NCBI GenBank assembly: GCA_022508565.1 | Contig: JAFLUY010000003.1 | Span: 1 to 64,000, forward strand | Length of the DNA: 64,000 nucleotides | Direction of reading: 5' to 3' | Source: Erysipelotrichales bacterium | GTDB lineage: Bacteria; Bacillota_I; Bacilli_A; RF39; UBA660 | Shown here: in pieces, positions 1-12,342 of the stretch | How the letters are laid out: each line of letters starts with the position of its first letter | How positions within the stretch are numbered: the first letter of the stretch is position 1 | Notes under the pieces: generated by a model | What the model saw: the letters and a program-made list of their open reading frames with translations, nothing else | Told to the model about the DNA's origin: nothing | The model's database searches: none | Translations under genes and position numbers: made by a program

Positions 1-90
1 ATTTTATCTATATTTAAAATAACATACCCCCCCCGTTTTGCAAGTTTTTGATGTTGAAATATAATTTTAATGTAAATGAAAAAAGAAATG

Positions 91-2073
<1,983 letters not shown>

Positions 2074-2177
2074 CTATATATATTATACCAAAAATAGTGA
2101 TTTTTCTCACGAAAAAAAGCAAGAAAATTAGTTAATATATATTGAATAAATTTTCAAAAAAATGTTATAATGAAATT

Positions 2178-2256
2178 GTGAGAAGCGTTACATTTCAAGC
2201 TAATGCTTAACACATGTGTTAGACATCTTATTCAAATGAATAAGATGCTTTTTTTA
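2178..2256 (+). ncRNA. Candidate small RNA convergent to a micro-ORF (putative type I antitoxin RNA)
   Basis: TTGAAT (2142-2147), 18-nt spacer, TATAAT (2166-2171); ends at hairpin CATCTTATTC-AAAT-GAATAAGATG followed by a 7-T run. Confidence 0.45.
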
Positions 2257-2340
2257 TCTAACTTTTAAAGCTAGTATAAAAATTATAATAACTAAAATAA
2301 ATATCAACAAAGACATTTGATTTTTCGCTATTAAAATCAC
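2254..2340 (-). CDS. Putative 28-aa transmembrane micro-peptide (type I toxin-like), (V/M)ILIAKNQMSLLIFILVIIIFILALKVR
   Basis: Not in ORF track. Hydrophobic stretch with basic C-terminus; GGGGGG Shine-Dalgarno-like run upstream with long spacing; promoter TTGAAA-17-TATTAT at 2419-2447. Confidence 0.4.
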   Translation of the reverse strand: MILIAKNQMSLLIFILVIIIFILALKVR

Positions 2341-2418
2341 TCTCTTTACTACTTACCCCCCTGAATAATTAGCTTGAGGTAAGAAAGTGATAAGCATCTT
2401 CGCACTTCTCGATTGGAT

Positions 2419-2447
2419 ATAATAGCTGTTTTTTAAATAGATTTCAA
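2419..2447 (-). promoter_or_regulatory. Sigma-A-type promoter for the micro-ORF
   Basis: Minus strand TTGAAA (2447-2442), 17-bp spacer, TATTAT (2424-2419). Confidence 0.55.
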
Positions 2448-2505
2448 CACATTCGACAAAATAACATAAAGATATAAGACAACAAACTTTCAATATTGGC
2501 AATTA

Positions 2506-2526
2506 AAAAAGGCTAATAACTAGCCT
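2506..2526 (-). terminator. Intrinsic terminator after the nucleotidyltransferase
   Basis: Minus strand AAGGCTAGTTATTAGCCTTTTTT. Confidence 0.7.
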
Positions 2527-3422
2527 TAATTCCATAAATTATTTGGATATACACCCTTATCAATTTCAGTTAATATAAAGTTTTGAAGTGCTTCCTTATC
2601 TTCTTTATAAGTCATGCCCATCCATTTAGCTTGAGTTGTTACTACTTCAACTACTTGACCATTTGTGATATCTTCATCAATGATATCAGTTAAAAGCATT
2701 TCATAATTTAATAAATCATCTTTATGATTTCTAAATGCATCATTCATTGTTTCACCAATTGTTGCTAAAAGATTTGGAGTAAATCCATTTATTAACATTG
2801 ATACCGGATGATCAACATCAACATAGAATGCATCTTTTGATTCATCTAATGGAGTGCATTTTACTCTATCTCCGTCTTTAATACAAGAACATTCAATAAA
2901 TGATTTTACTTTACCATTATCGTGCATAATAACACCTCTTTTAACAGCACCGTTATCACTTAATGTTTCTCCGACCTTGTATCCTGGAATAACATAATTA
3001 TCTTTTGTACTTAAACTTTCTGATAATACTTTAAATGCATCATCACCATAGAAATCATCAGCTGTAATAACACCAAAATTATCATTTATGTATTCTCTTG
3101 CTGCATAAACTGCATGGGCTGTTCCCCACGGTTTAGCTCGACCAACTGGAACATCAAAGCCTTCTGGGATATCTTCAAGTCTTTGAAATGCATATTCAAC
3201 TTTCACTTTTCCTTCAACTCTTGATCCAACTGTCTCTTTAAAAACATCGTAATTTTCTTCTTTTATTACAAATATGATTTTATTAAATCCATAACGGATT
3301 GCTGAATAAATTGAATAATCGATTATAAATTCGCCGTTTGGACCAACTGGTTCAATTTGTTTCATTCCTCCAAAACGACTACCCATACCAGCAGCCAAAA
3401 TAACTAATGCTTTTTCTCTCAT
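2526..3422 (-). CDS. Sugar-phosphate nucleotidyltransferase family protein
   Basis: N-terminal LAAGMGSRFGGMKQ pyrophosphorylase signature. Confidence 0.85.
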   Translation of the reverse strand: MREKALVILAAGMGSRFGGMKQIEPVGPNGEFIIDYSIYSAIRYGFNKIIFVIKEENYDVFKETVGSRVEGKVKVEYAFQRLEDIPEGFDVPVGRAKPWGTAHAVYAAREYINDNFGVITADDFYGDDAFKVLSESLSTKDNYVIPGYKVGETLSDNGAVKRGVIMHDNGKVKSFIECSCIKDGDRVKCTPLDESKDAFYVDVDHPVSMLINGFTPNLLATIGETMNDAFRNHKDDLLNYEMLLTDIIDEDITNGQVVEVVTTQAKWMGMTYKEDKEALQNFILTEIDKGVYPNNLWN

Positions 3423-3425
3423 ATC

Positions 3426-5522
3426 TTACACCTTCCTTATACTTTTATGATTTTTCATTAAATTTTTTATACCAGATTTAAATGCAACATCAATTATATC
3501 ACCATTAACTTTTACAACAACGCCTAAACCATAAGTTTCATGTTCAATTTTATCACCAAGTTTTAAATCATCATTACTTCCTTCAATATACATTGATTTA
3601 GATTCTATTTTCTCATCATCTTTGAGTGTATCACTTCTTTCCATTAAATCTTCATCAATTTCTTTAATAAACCTTGATGGTGGATTCATTGCGTCTTTAC
3701 CATATAACATTCTTCTTTTAGCATTGGTTAAATATAATCTTTCTTTTGCTCTTGTTATACCAACATAACATAGTCTTCTTTCTTCCTCAAGTCCATCTTC
3801 TTCAAGCATGGAATTTGTATGAGGAAAAATTCCTTCTTCCATACCGACTAAGAAGACATTTGTAAATTCAAGACCCTTAGCTGAGTGAATTGTCATTAAA
3901 GTAACTTCATCACCATCTTCTCTATGTTGAGCAAAATCAGCTATTAAACTAATTTCTGCTAAAAAGTCTTCTAATGATACATTTCCTTCACGAGATTCAA
4001 AGTTTGAAGTAATTGATTTAAATTCCATTAAGTTATCTAATCTAAATTCATTTTCTAAACTCATATCTAATGATAGTTCTTCTTTAATACCAGTCTTTTC
4101 AAGTATCTTGTCAATTAAATCAGTAAGACTTGAACTATCAGCATCGCATCTTAACTCTTCAATTAATGCTTTAAACTCTAATTCTTTTTTAGTACTTAAA
4201 TTATCATACATACTATTTCCATTAATTAAAGCTAAATTTTCAAGATTTCTAATTGCTGCCTCTCCAATACCTCTTTTTGGAACATTAATAATTCTTGCTA
4301 AACTAACACTATCATTTGGATTATAAATTAATCTTAGGTAAGCAATTAAATCTTTAATTTCTTTTCGATTGTAGAAGTAATATCCTCCAACAACCTTACA
4401 AGGAATTCCCTTATCTAAAAGTCCTTCTTCAAATACACGACTTTGTCCATTGGTACGATATAGAATTGCAATATCACTTCTTTTGTACCCGCTTTCAAGT
4501 AATTTTTCAATTTCGTTTAATACTAAAATTACCTCATGCTTTTCATCATAACTTCGCATGTACTTAACCTTAACTCCATCACCTTTTTCACTCCAAAGTT
4601 TTAAATCTTTTCTTTGAGTATTATTTTTAATGACACAGTTTGCAGCATTAAGTATATTATTAGTACTACGATAATTTTCTTCTAACTTAATAGTTACACA
4701 TTCTGGATAATCTTTTTCAAAATTTATTATGTTTTTATAATCAGCTTGTCTAAAAGCATAAATACTTTGGTTCATGTCGCCTACTACAAATATATTTCGA
4801 TATTTTGATGCAAGTAACTTACATAGCTTATATTGAACTGGATTAGTATCTTGATACTCATCAATTAAAATGTATTTGAAATGTTCTTGATATTTATCAA
4901 GTAAATCATCTCGATCAGTTAAAAGTAAAACAGCTTTAGCAAGTAAATCATCAAAATCAATTACATTACTTTCACTTAACTTAGCTTGATATTTTTTATA
5001 AATATCAACACACATTTTATCAAATGTTGTATTAAATACTCGATCTATTTCTGCATCACTTAAAAGTTCATTTTTAATTAAAGATATTTTATTTCTAATA
5101 ACATATGGACTAAACTTCTTGGGATCTATATCATTATTTTTAAGTAACTTCTTAATTATTGATAATGAATCATCACTGTCGATAATAGTAAAGTTCCTAT
5201 CAAGACCACACTCACGATAATTCTCTCTTATTATTCTTAAACCAAACGAATGGAACGTTCCAATAAATGAAGAAACTTCACCGCATAAATTATAAACACG
5301 ATCACGCATTTCATTAGCCGCTTTATTAGTAAATGTTATAGCAAGAATATTATAATCCTTAACACCATTTTCAATTAAATTAACAATTCTGCTAGTTAAC
5401 ACTTTAGTTTTACCAGAACCGGCTCCAGCCATAACTAAACAAGGTCCCTCAGTATGATTAACCGCTTCTAATTGTTGTTTGTTTAAAGAGCTTTTGTAAT
5501 CCACTATAACACATCCTGTCAA
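3426..5522 (-). CDS. pcrA: ATP-dependent DNA helicase PcrA/UvrD
   Basis: Walker A AGAGSGKT, DEYQDTNPVQ, VGDMNQSIYAFRQAD, TIHSAKGLE motifs; start may be GTG at 5504 (VDYKSSLNKQQLEAV). Confidence 0.96.
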   Translation of the reverse strand: MTGCVIVDYKSSLNKQQLEAVNHTEGPCLVMAGAGSGKTKVLTSRIVNLIENGVKDYNILAITFTNKAANEMRDRVYNLCGEVSSFIGTFHSFGLRIIRENYRECGLDRNFTIIDSDDSLSIIKKLLKNNDIDPKKFSPYVIRNKISLIKNELLSDAEIDRVFNTTFDKMCVDIYKKYQAKLSESNVIDFDDLLAKAVLLLTDRDDLLDKYQEHFKYILIDEYQDTNPVQYKLCKLLASKYRNIFVVGDMNQSIYAFRQADYKNIINFEKDYPECVTIKLEENYRSTNNILNAANCVIKNNTQRKDLKLWSEKGDGVKVKYMRSYDEKHEVILVLNEIEKLLESGYKRSDIAILYRTNGQSRVFEEGLLDKGIPCKVVGGYYFYNRKEIKDLIAYLRLIYNPNDSVSLARIINVPKRGIGEAAIRNLENLALINGNSMYDNLSTKKELEFKALIEELRCDADSSSLTDLIDKILEKTGIKEELSLDMSLENEFRLDNLMEFKSITSNFESREGNVSLEDFLAEISLIADFAQHREDGDEVTLMTIHSAKGLEFTNVFLVGMEEGIFPHTNSMLEEDGLEEERRLCYVGITRAKERLYLTNAKRRMLYGKDAMNPPSRFIKEIDEDLMERSDTLKDDEKIESKSMYIEGSNDDLKLGDKIEHETYGLGVVVKVNGDIIDVAFKSGIKNLMKNHKSIRKV

Positions 5523-5607
5523 AAATTATTATATCACAAACAAAAGTTTGTAACAATGAACTTAACACTAATTTTTTAATAAATTAAAAAGAGTGCAAAT
5601 ATGCACT

Positions 5608-7977
5608 CTAGTTATTACGTAATTTAGCATTCATTTTTGATGTTACATCATCAATTATTTTATTAAATACTTCCATTACTTCATCATCAGTTAAAGTTCT
5701 TGTTGAATCAACAAATGTTAGTTTATAGGCCATAGACTTTTTACCTTCTTCAATATTGTTGTAAAGATCGAATACTTCAATATTAGATAAAAGTCTGCCG
5801 CCTGATTTTTTGATAACTTCTTCAATTTCCTTACTTGTAATTTCATTATCAATTATAAATGCAACATCTTTAACCATTTCTGGATATTTATTAGCTTCTT
5901 TATATTTAATAGCTTTTGTTGAAGTCATAAGTGGATTTATAGCAATTTCACAAACATAGATTTCATCTTTCTTTATAGATGGATGAAGTTTACCAATAAT
6001 ACCTATTTCTTTTCTATCAAGTAAGATTCTTGCTGACACCCCTGGATGTAACTCACTTATATTTTTATCTACTTCAAATGAATATCTGTTTTTAAATCCT
6101 AAATAATCTAAAACATTTTCAACAATTCCTTTTAGTAAATAGAAATCAACTTTAACACTAGATTGATTCCAACTATTAGTAACATAATTACCTTTCATTA
6201 GAATTGCAACCTTTTGTGTCTCTTCATAATTAACATTATATGTTTTAGCAATTTCATAAATTAAGATATCATTAACTTTTCTTGCTTTATTATATTCATA
6301 AGTGTTTAAAAGTGATGGTAATAAACTAGTTCTGATTACCGATTTATCAGTACTCATTGGATTTGGTAAAATAATATTTTCCATACCATCATATTTAAAC
6401 ATTGATGCCATTTCAGGACTAGTTAATGTATATGTTAAACATTGGTTTAATCCTAAACTTCTCAAACGTTTAGATATATCTTTCCTAATCTTTACATCAG
6501 GTGCATATTCGCCTTTTCTTATTGGCACTCTAGGTAGTGTTGAAACTAAATTTTCATAACCATAGAATCTTCCAATTTCTTCTGCAATATCTTGAACATT
6601 TGGATCAATATCTATTCTTCTTCTTGGAATAGTTACACTAAATTTTCCATCTAAATATGTGTATTCAAAGTGTAGTCTTCGAAGTTCAGCTTTTACATCA
6701 TCATCTGTTAAAACTATACCAAGTATTTTATTTATTTGTTCAGTAACAAAGTCTACTGTTTTTAAAGATTTATCAATTTTATCATGTAAAATCATACCTG
6801 ATAAAACTTCACCACCAGCATATTTTTCAAGTAAATAACATGCACGATTAATTGCATCGATTGTATATTCAAAGTTTAAACCTTTACCATATCTAATAGA
6901 TGCTTCACTTTTTAAATCTAACTTTTGAGCAGTATTTCTAATTGATACTGAATCAAAGATTGCAGATTCAATTAAAATAGTTTTAGTTGATTCATCAACT
7001 TCTGTATTTTCACCACCCATAACACCGGCAATACATACAGCTTTTGATCCATCTGTGATAACTATATCTTTATTATTTAAAACACGACTCTTACCATCCA
7101 ATGTAATAATCTCTTCATTATCTTTAGCATCTCTAACTAAAATATTTTTACCTAATTTATCATAATCAAAGAAATGCATAGGTTGACCATATTCAAGCAT
7201 TACATAGTTTGAAATATCTACAACATTATTAATTGGTCTCATACCTGCATTAGTTAAGCGTTTTTTAATAAAATCAGGTGAATCGCCAATAGTAACATTT
7301 TTAACCATCTTAGCTGCATAGAATGGACATTTATCAGTTTCAACTTTTAAAGTGAAATTATCTTCAATTTTATCTTTTATTTCAGAATAGTTTGCTTCTG
7401 GAAGTTTTACGGTTTTATTTAATACTGTTGCAACTTCATAAGCAAAACCAATATGATAATAAACATCATTGTTACGACGTTTATGATTGTCTAAATCATA
7501 GATAGTATCGTCTAATCCTAAATATTCAATTGGATCTTCTCCTACTTTTGCATCATCACCTAACTCAGTAATTCCAGCTGCATAAGTTTCTTCTGTTTTT
7601 TCTTCAAGACCCAATTCAAATTTAGCACAAATCATACCATCAGATTCTACACCTCTGATTTTACCAGTTTTTATTTCAAAATCACCAGGTAAAACTGCTC
7701 CAGGTAATGCAACTATAACTTTGATGCCTTTTCTGACATTACTTGCACCACAGACAATTTGGCGAGTAGTGTCTCCAGTATTAACCTTACAAACATGTAA
7801 GTGGTCTGAATCTGGATGATCTTCACACTCAATAATTTCACCAATTACTAAATTCTTAATATTTAGACTTTTAACATCTTCAACATTTAATCCGCCTCTA
7901 GTAACTTTAACAGCAAGTTCTTCTAAATCTTCACCGGTTAAATCAACATAGTCTTTAACCCAATTCATACTTATCAT
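5608..7977 (-). CDS. pheT: Phenylalanyl-tRNA synthetase beta subunit (likely start MNWVKDYVDL at 7968)
   Basis: tRNA-binding domain, B3/B4, B5 and C-terminal FDX-ACB regions; adjacent to pheS. Confidence 0.97.
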   Translation of the reverse strand: MISMNWVKDYVDLTGEDLEELAVKVTRGGLNVEDVKSLNIKNLVIGEIIECEDHPDSDHLHVCKVNTGDTTRQIVCGASNVRKGIKVIVALPGAVLPGDFEIKTGKIRGVESDGMICAKFELGLEEKTEETYAAGITELGDDAKVGEDPIEYLGLDDTIYDLDNHKRRNNDVYYHIGFAYEVATVLNKTVKLPEANYSEIKDKIEDNFTLKVETDKCPFYAAKMVKNVTIGDSPDFIKKRLTNAGMRPINNVVDISNYVMLEYGQPMHFFDYDKLGKNILVRDAKDNEEIITLDGKSRVLNNKDIVITDGSKAVCIAGVMGGENTEVDESTKTILIESAIFDSVSIRNTAQKLDLKSEASIRYGKGLNFEYTIDAINRACYLLEKYAGGEVLSGMILHDKIDKSLKTVDFVTEQINKILGIVLTDDDVKAELRRLHFEYTYLDGKFSVTIPRRRIDIDPNVQDIAEEIGRFYGYENLVSTLPRVPIRKGEYAPDVKIRKDISKRLRSLGLNQCLTYTLTSPEMASMFKYDGMENIILPNPMSTDKSVIRTSLLPSLLNTYEYNKARKVNDILIYEIAKTYNVNYEETQKVAILMKGNYVTNSWNQSSVKVDFYLLKGIVENVLDYLGFKNRYSFEVDKNISELHPGVSARILLDRKEIGIIGKLHPSIKKDEIYVCEIAINPLMTSTKAIKYKEANKYPEMVKDVAFIIDNEITSKEIEEVIKKSGGRLLSNIEVFDLYNNIEEGKKSMAYKLTFVDSTRTLTDDEVMEVFNKIIDDVTSKMNAKLRNN

Positions 7978-7979
7978 GA

Positions 7980-9026
7980 CTACTCACCTTCCTTTCTATC
8001 AAAGTTTTTAAGTTCTCTTAAATCAGCATTATAGAATGTTCTAATATCATTAATTCCATATTTAAGCATAGCACATCTTTCAGCACCAAAACCAAATGCG
8101 AATCCATTCCAAACATTAGGATCATAGCCACAGTTTCTTAAAACATTGGGATGAACCATACCAGCACCACTTATTGTTATCCAACCAGTGTTCTTACAAA
8201 GTGAGCAACCTTTACCTTCACAAGCAAAACAAGAAATATCTGTTTCAACACTTGGTTCAGTAAATTGATAATATGAAGGTCTAAATCTTGTTACACATGA
8301 AGGACCAAATAATTTTTTAGCAATTTCATCAAATGTACCTTTTAAATCACATAAACTAATATCTTTATCAACAAGTAATCCTTCTATTTGCATAAATTGA
8401 TGTGAATGTGTGGCGTCATCATCATCTCTTCTATAAGTCTTACCTGGACAAATCATTCTAATTGGAACTTTACCTTCACCTTTCAACATAGTTCTTGCTT
8501 GAACTGGTGATGTTTGACTACGAAGTAGTATTTCATCTCCACTTATATAGAATGTATCTTGAGCATCTCTAGCTGCATGTCCTTTTGGAATATTTAAAAG
8601 TTCGAAGTTAAATCTATCTTCCTCAACTTCTGGTCCATCCACAACATCATAACCCATTGACATGAATACTTCCTCTACTTCTTCAATAACTTTTTCTAAA
8701 ATACTTGGTGCTCCCTCAGGTATTTTAGTTGCTGGTAAAGAGATATCAATAACTTCATTATTTAATTTTTCATTTAAAATTGCTTCATTGATTTCTTTTT
8801 CCTTATTTTCTATAATTTCAGTTACTTCATTTTTTAAAGTATTAGAAATCATACCAACTTCTTTTCTTTCATCAACTGATAAATCTTTCATGTTTTTAGT
8901 AAGTTCGGTAACACGTCCCGATTTACCAATGTACTTAGCTTTTAAGTCAATTAACTCTGATAATTTACTAACTGATTCAATTTCACTTAATAAATTACTC
9001 TTAATTTCACTTGCTAATTCTTTCAT
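7980..9026 (-). CDS. pheS: Phenylalanyl-tRNA synthetase alpha subunit
   Basis: GFAFGFGAERCAMLKYGI class II motif 3; RPSYYQFTEPSVE; adjacent to pheT and preceded by a T-box. Confidence 0.97.
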   Translation of the reverse strand: MKELASEIKSNLLSEIESVSKLSELIDLKAKYIGKSGRVTELTKNMKDLSVDERKEVGMISNTLKNEVTEIIENKEKEINEAILNEKLNNEVIDISLPATKIPEGAPSILEKVIEEVEEVFMSMGYDVVDGPEVEEDRFNFELLNIPKGHAARDAQDTFYISGDEILLRSQTSPVQARTMLKGEGKVPIRMICPGKTYRRDDDDATHSHQFMQIEGLLVDKDISLCDLKGTFDEIAKKLFGPSCVTRFRPSYYQFTEPSVETDISCFACEGKGCSLCKNTGWITISGAGMVHPNVLRNCGYDPNVWNGFAFGFGAERCAMLKYGINDIRTFYNADLRELKNFDRKEGE

Positions 9027-9044
9027 TTAATCCATCCCTTTCTT

Positions 9045-9292
9045 TAATAAAAAAAAGCCATAACTCTAGGGACGAATATTTTCCGTGGTACCACCCTAGT
9101 TCATGACTTTCATGCACTTCTTTTTCTTAACGCGAAATAACGATTGACACTCCTATATCTGAAATTCATTATATAAATTAATTTAGGACACTCTCAGCCG
9201 GTGATATCCATTCTCTTTAAATGCTTTATATAACTACTTTATATATAATCTCTGCATCACTACGCTTATTTTATAATGGATTTTCTTTATTG
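9045..9292 (-). promoter_or_regulatory. T-box leader upstream of pheST
   Basis: Minus strand contains canonical AGGGTGGTACCACGG, followed by a CTAGGG/CCCTAG terminator stem and T8; promoter TTGACA-17-TAAAAT at the 5' end; TTC within GAATTTCAG is a plausible Phe specifier. Confidence 0.94.
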
Positions 9293-9877
9293 TCAAACTA
9301 ATTTTTTTGATAATTCAAGATATCCTTGTTTATCAATTTCAAATATTTGATCTTCTTCATAATGTGAATAATCATAAATTGGCCAACTAATATTAAGTTC
9401 ATTTAATATAATAATCATTTCTCGCAAATCTCTCAATTTTTCGATTTCCTCTTCTAAAGACCACGACTCCACAGCACTTTCTAATCCAACAATTTTTTTA
9501 GCAGGTATTTTCATAAATGCTTGATATTCATCGCTCCAAGTAGACTCACGAGTTATTATTGGAATCGGAGCCATTCCTTCTGGAAAACATTTAAATGGTT
9601 CAATATTATCTAAAATAAACATTGAGTTACGTTTAAGATATTTCAAAAAAGCTGATTTTTTTATACCTGGAACTTCTTTAGATAAACTTATAAAGAAAAA
9701 ACCATTATGTACACCAGCTAAACGTGTCCCAATCAAAAATGGACATTTAATACCACTACTAACCATGTTTTTAAAAACATCAGGCAAAAAACTAAAAGCA
9801 TGATAATACCATTCTGTATTTCTAGCAGCTGTAATTTTTTCGATACTTCTTATTTCATCTATATGAAAAGTACCCAT
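9293..9877 (-). CDS. Hypothetical protein (194 aa)
   Basis: Intact ORF; no family recognised. Confidence 0.7.
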   Translation of the reverse strand: MGTFHIDEIRSIEKITAARNTEWYYHAFSFLPDVFKNMVSSGIKCPFLIGTRLAGVHNGFFFISLSKEVPGIKKSAFLKYLKRNSMFILDNIEPFKCFPEGMAPIPIITRESTWSDEYQAFMKIPAKKIVGLESAVESWSLEEEIEKLRDLREMIIILNELNISWPIYDYSHYEEDQIFEIDKQGYLELSKKLV

Positions 9878-9960
9878 AACTATTCCTTCTTTTTTATTTA
9901 ATTTATTATAACTAATTTACTAATCATTATCAAATATAAAAAGGACTTATTAAAGTCCTT

Positions 9961-11397
9961 TTATACATATATTAATATTGCTAATACTACAAATGCTATA
10001 ATAATTGCAGCTATAACAAATTTCCAAATAAATTTGAAGTAATCAGAATACTTAATATCTAAGTTAGATAAACCTAACATTAAGATAACACTTGTAGGCG
10101 CAATAAATGAAACTACACCATAAGCTGCTTGAAGTATTAATGCTGCAACATTTATGTTAGAATAGCTTGTAAATAATGAACCAACTGTACTTACTACATA
10201 TTGGAAATCAACAGTAAATATACTTGTTAATACACCAGATACAAATAAAGTTCCAATATTAGTTCCAAGACTCATTATCTTATCAACAAAGAATGCTATT
10301 GTTGGGAATATAACTGAGATTTCTAATACTAAGTAAATCATCATTAATATAACAATTGGTTTACCTATAACTTTTAATCCTTCACCATATTCATCTAACA
10401 TTTTATCAAATGGTACATGATATACTAATTTAATTACTAGACTAGCAAATAATAGCATACCAGCTGCACTTAGTAAATCCCATGATCCATATGGAGCAAG
10501 TGATGAACCTAAAACAAATGAATATACATTTTGTCCAAATAGTTCAGCATTACTAATCCAATCAAAAGCATTAGCAAATACTTTAATATTAAATGCAGTA
10601 TCCCATCCGATAAACGCAAGTATTATACTAACAAATGTAACTGCTAGAACAATTACTAATCCAACTGTAGAAACATTGCTATCTTTTTTAGATTTTTTAG
10701 TTTTCTTTTCTTCTACTAATACAGTAGCAAATGGATCAACTAATAATGCAACACCTTTCTTACCATTATTTTTATTCATTCTTGCAAATGTAAAATATGT
10801 AAGAACTAAATATGTAACTGCAAATAAGATAACAGTTGCAAGTAATTCGTATCCATAAGATACTCCTAATCCATTTTTAGCGTCAACTAGTATACCAGTA
10901 ATTTTTGGTGAATAAGTTGCACCAATTATACCAATTAGTACACCACCAAATGTTGCTACCAAACCAGTGATTTTATCAACATTTAATTTACTTAAAATAC
11001 TGATTACAAATGGAATAATAGCAAATAACACTAAATAATCAACACTTATACCAGAAAGACTTGCAAACACTAATGTTGATAGAGCTACAAAAACTTTTTC
11101 CTTTCCTTTTAATTTAGAAGCAATCTTAGTAGTTAAACTATCATATGCAGGAAGGGATGCTACAAATTTATAGAATCCACCAACAACAAAAACAAACATA
11201 AATACAACAGTAAAATAGAATATTTGTAATAAACCATAAGTACTTAAATCAAATAAACCAACTCTGTTGAATTCTTCTGTTGCTAAAGTTCCTTGTGAAT
11301 AATAAGAATAACCTACTAACCAAGTTAGTAAAATTGCAACTAGTACAACTATTCCAACTATTTTGAATAAATCATGTTTTTCAAAAAACTTTTTCAT
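9961..11397 (-). CDS. Multi-pass membrane transporter, YfcC/AbgT-like (ion transporter superfamily)
   Basis: About 12 hydrophobic segments and overall resemblance to YfcC/AbgT carriers; substrate unknown. Confidence 0.6.
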   Translation of the reverse strand: MKKFFEKHDLFKIVGIVVLVAILLTWLVGYSYYSQGTLATEEFNRVGLFDLSTYGLLQIFYFTVVFMFVFVVGGFYKFVASLPAYDSLTTKIASKLKGKEKVFVALSTLVFASLSGISVDYLVLFAIIPFVISILSKLNVDKITGLVATFGGVLIGIIGATYSPKITGILVDAKNGLGVSYGYELLATVILFAVTYLVLTYFTFARMNKNNGKKGVALLVDPFATVLVEEKKTKKSKKDSNVSTVGLVIVLAVTFVSIILAFIGWDTAFNIKVFANAFDWISNAELFGQNVYSFVLGSSLAPYGSWDLLSAAGMLLFASLVIKLVYHVPFDKMLDEYGEGLKVIGKPIVILMMIYLVLEISVIFPTIAFFVDKIMSLGTNIGTLFVSGVLTSIFTVDFQYVVSTVGSLFTSYSNINVAALILQAAYGVVSFIAPTSVILMLGLSNLDIKYSDYFKFIWKFVIAAIIIAFVVLAILIYV

Positions 11398-11483
11398 TTC
11401 TTTCTAACCTCCTAAAATAATTATAACACATCTTAGAAATTGTAGATTAAAAAATTAGCAAAAAAAAGGACAATAATGGTCGT

Positions 11484-12263
11484 TTATTGTACTTTTATAT
11501 AACTTTTATATGCGTTTGCTACTAATTTTAATTCATTATATTTTTTATTATCTCCTTTTAACAAACTAGATAAGTCTTCAGGAATCTTTTTAGTAAATCC
11601 ATACTCACATATTTCATCAATAAGAGTCTCAGCATCATAGACAGTTCTACGTGTTCCAAACATCATTTCACCAATTTTAATTAATGGTTGATAATACTTA
11701 TCCCCATCTACTAAACCTAAACTATAATGATAACTCTTTTGATAAGTAAAAAATAACTTTTGTTTTAAGACTTTTAAAAGAAGAGAATCAGGAAAATGAT
11801 AAGAGCTAAAAAGAATTGCATCATTTATTCCTCTCCTAGAAGTTACATCATATCTATAACTTAATGCTATAACTTCTTCTTCAAGATATTGAACATATTC
11901 TAAAACATCTCTAGGATGATCTTCTATAGCTGGAAGATAAACTAACTTACTTCTATTTTCAGTTTCATATTCAGTTCTAGTAATCTCTTTTACATCTTCA
12001 TCTAATATTTCATATAAGTGTTCATTAGTACTATATTCAGTCATATTAATTGCTTTACTTGATGATCCTAGATAATAAGAACTTAATTCGCCTTTGTCAT
12101 TTTCAACAATGCCAACTCCTTTTTCAACATGGCTTGCCATATATATTTTTCCATCAAAAGTAATAAAACATAAATCATTAAACCTATTTACTTGAGTTAG
12201 TATTAAATCTAAATATGCACTTATACTTTCATATGTTTCATCTTTTACTCTTTTTACTTCCAT
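11484..12263 (-). CDS. Tandem paralog family member 1, unknown function
   Basis: Shares YESISAYLDLILT, FPDSLLLKVLK, YYQPLIKIG...FG, IPEDLSSLL...NKKYNELKLVA with the four neighbouring genes. Confidence 0.85.
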   Translation of the reverse strand: MEVKRVKDETYESISAYLDLILTQVNRFNDLCFITFDGKIYMASHVEKGVGIVENDKGELSSYYLGSSSKAINMTEYSTNEHLYEILDEDVKEITRTEYETENRSKLVYLPAIEDHPRDVLEYVQYLEEEVIALSYRYDVTSRRGINDAILFSSYHFPDSLLLKVLKQKLFFTYQKSYHYSLGLVDGDKYYQPLIKIGEMMFGTRRTVYDAETLIDEICEYGFTKKIPEDLSSLLKGDNKKYNELKLVANAYKSYIKVQ

Positions 12264-12342
12264 AACATCACTTTCTTGGTTTTATATAATATCATAAATT
12301 GGCAAATATTCAAGTAAATAATAAATAAAAAAGGACAATAAT

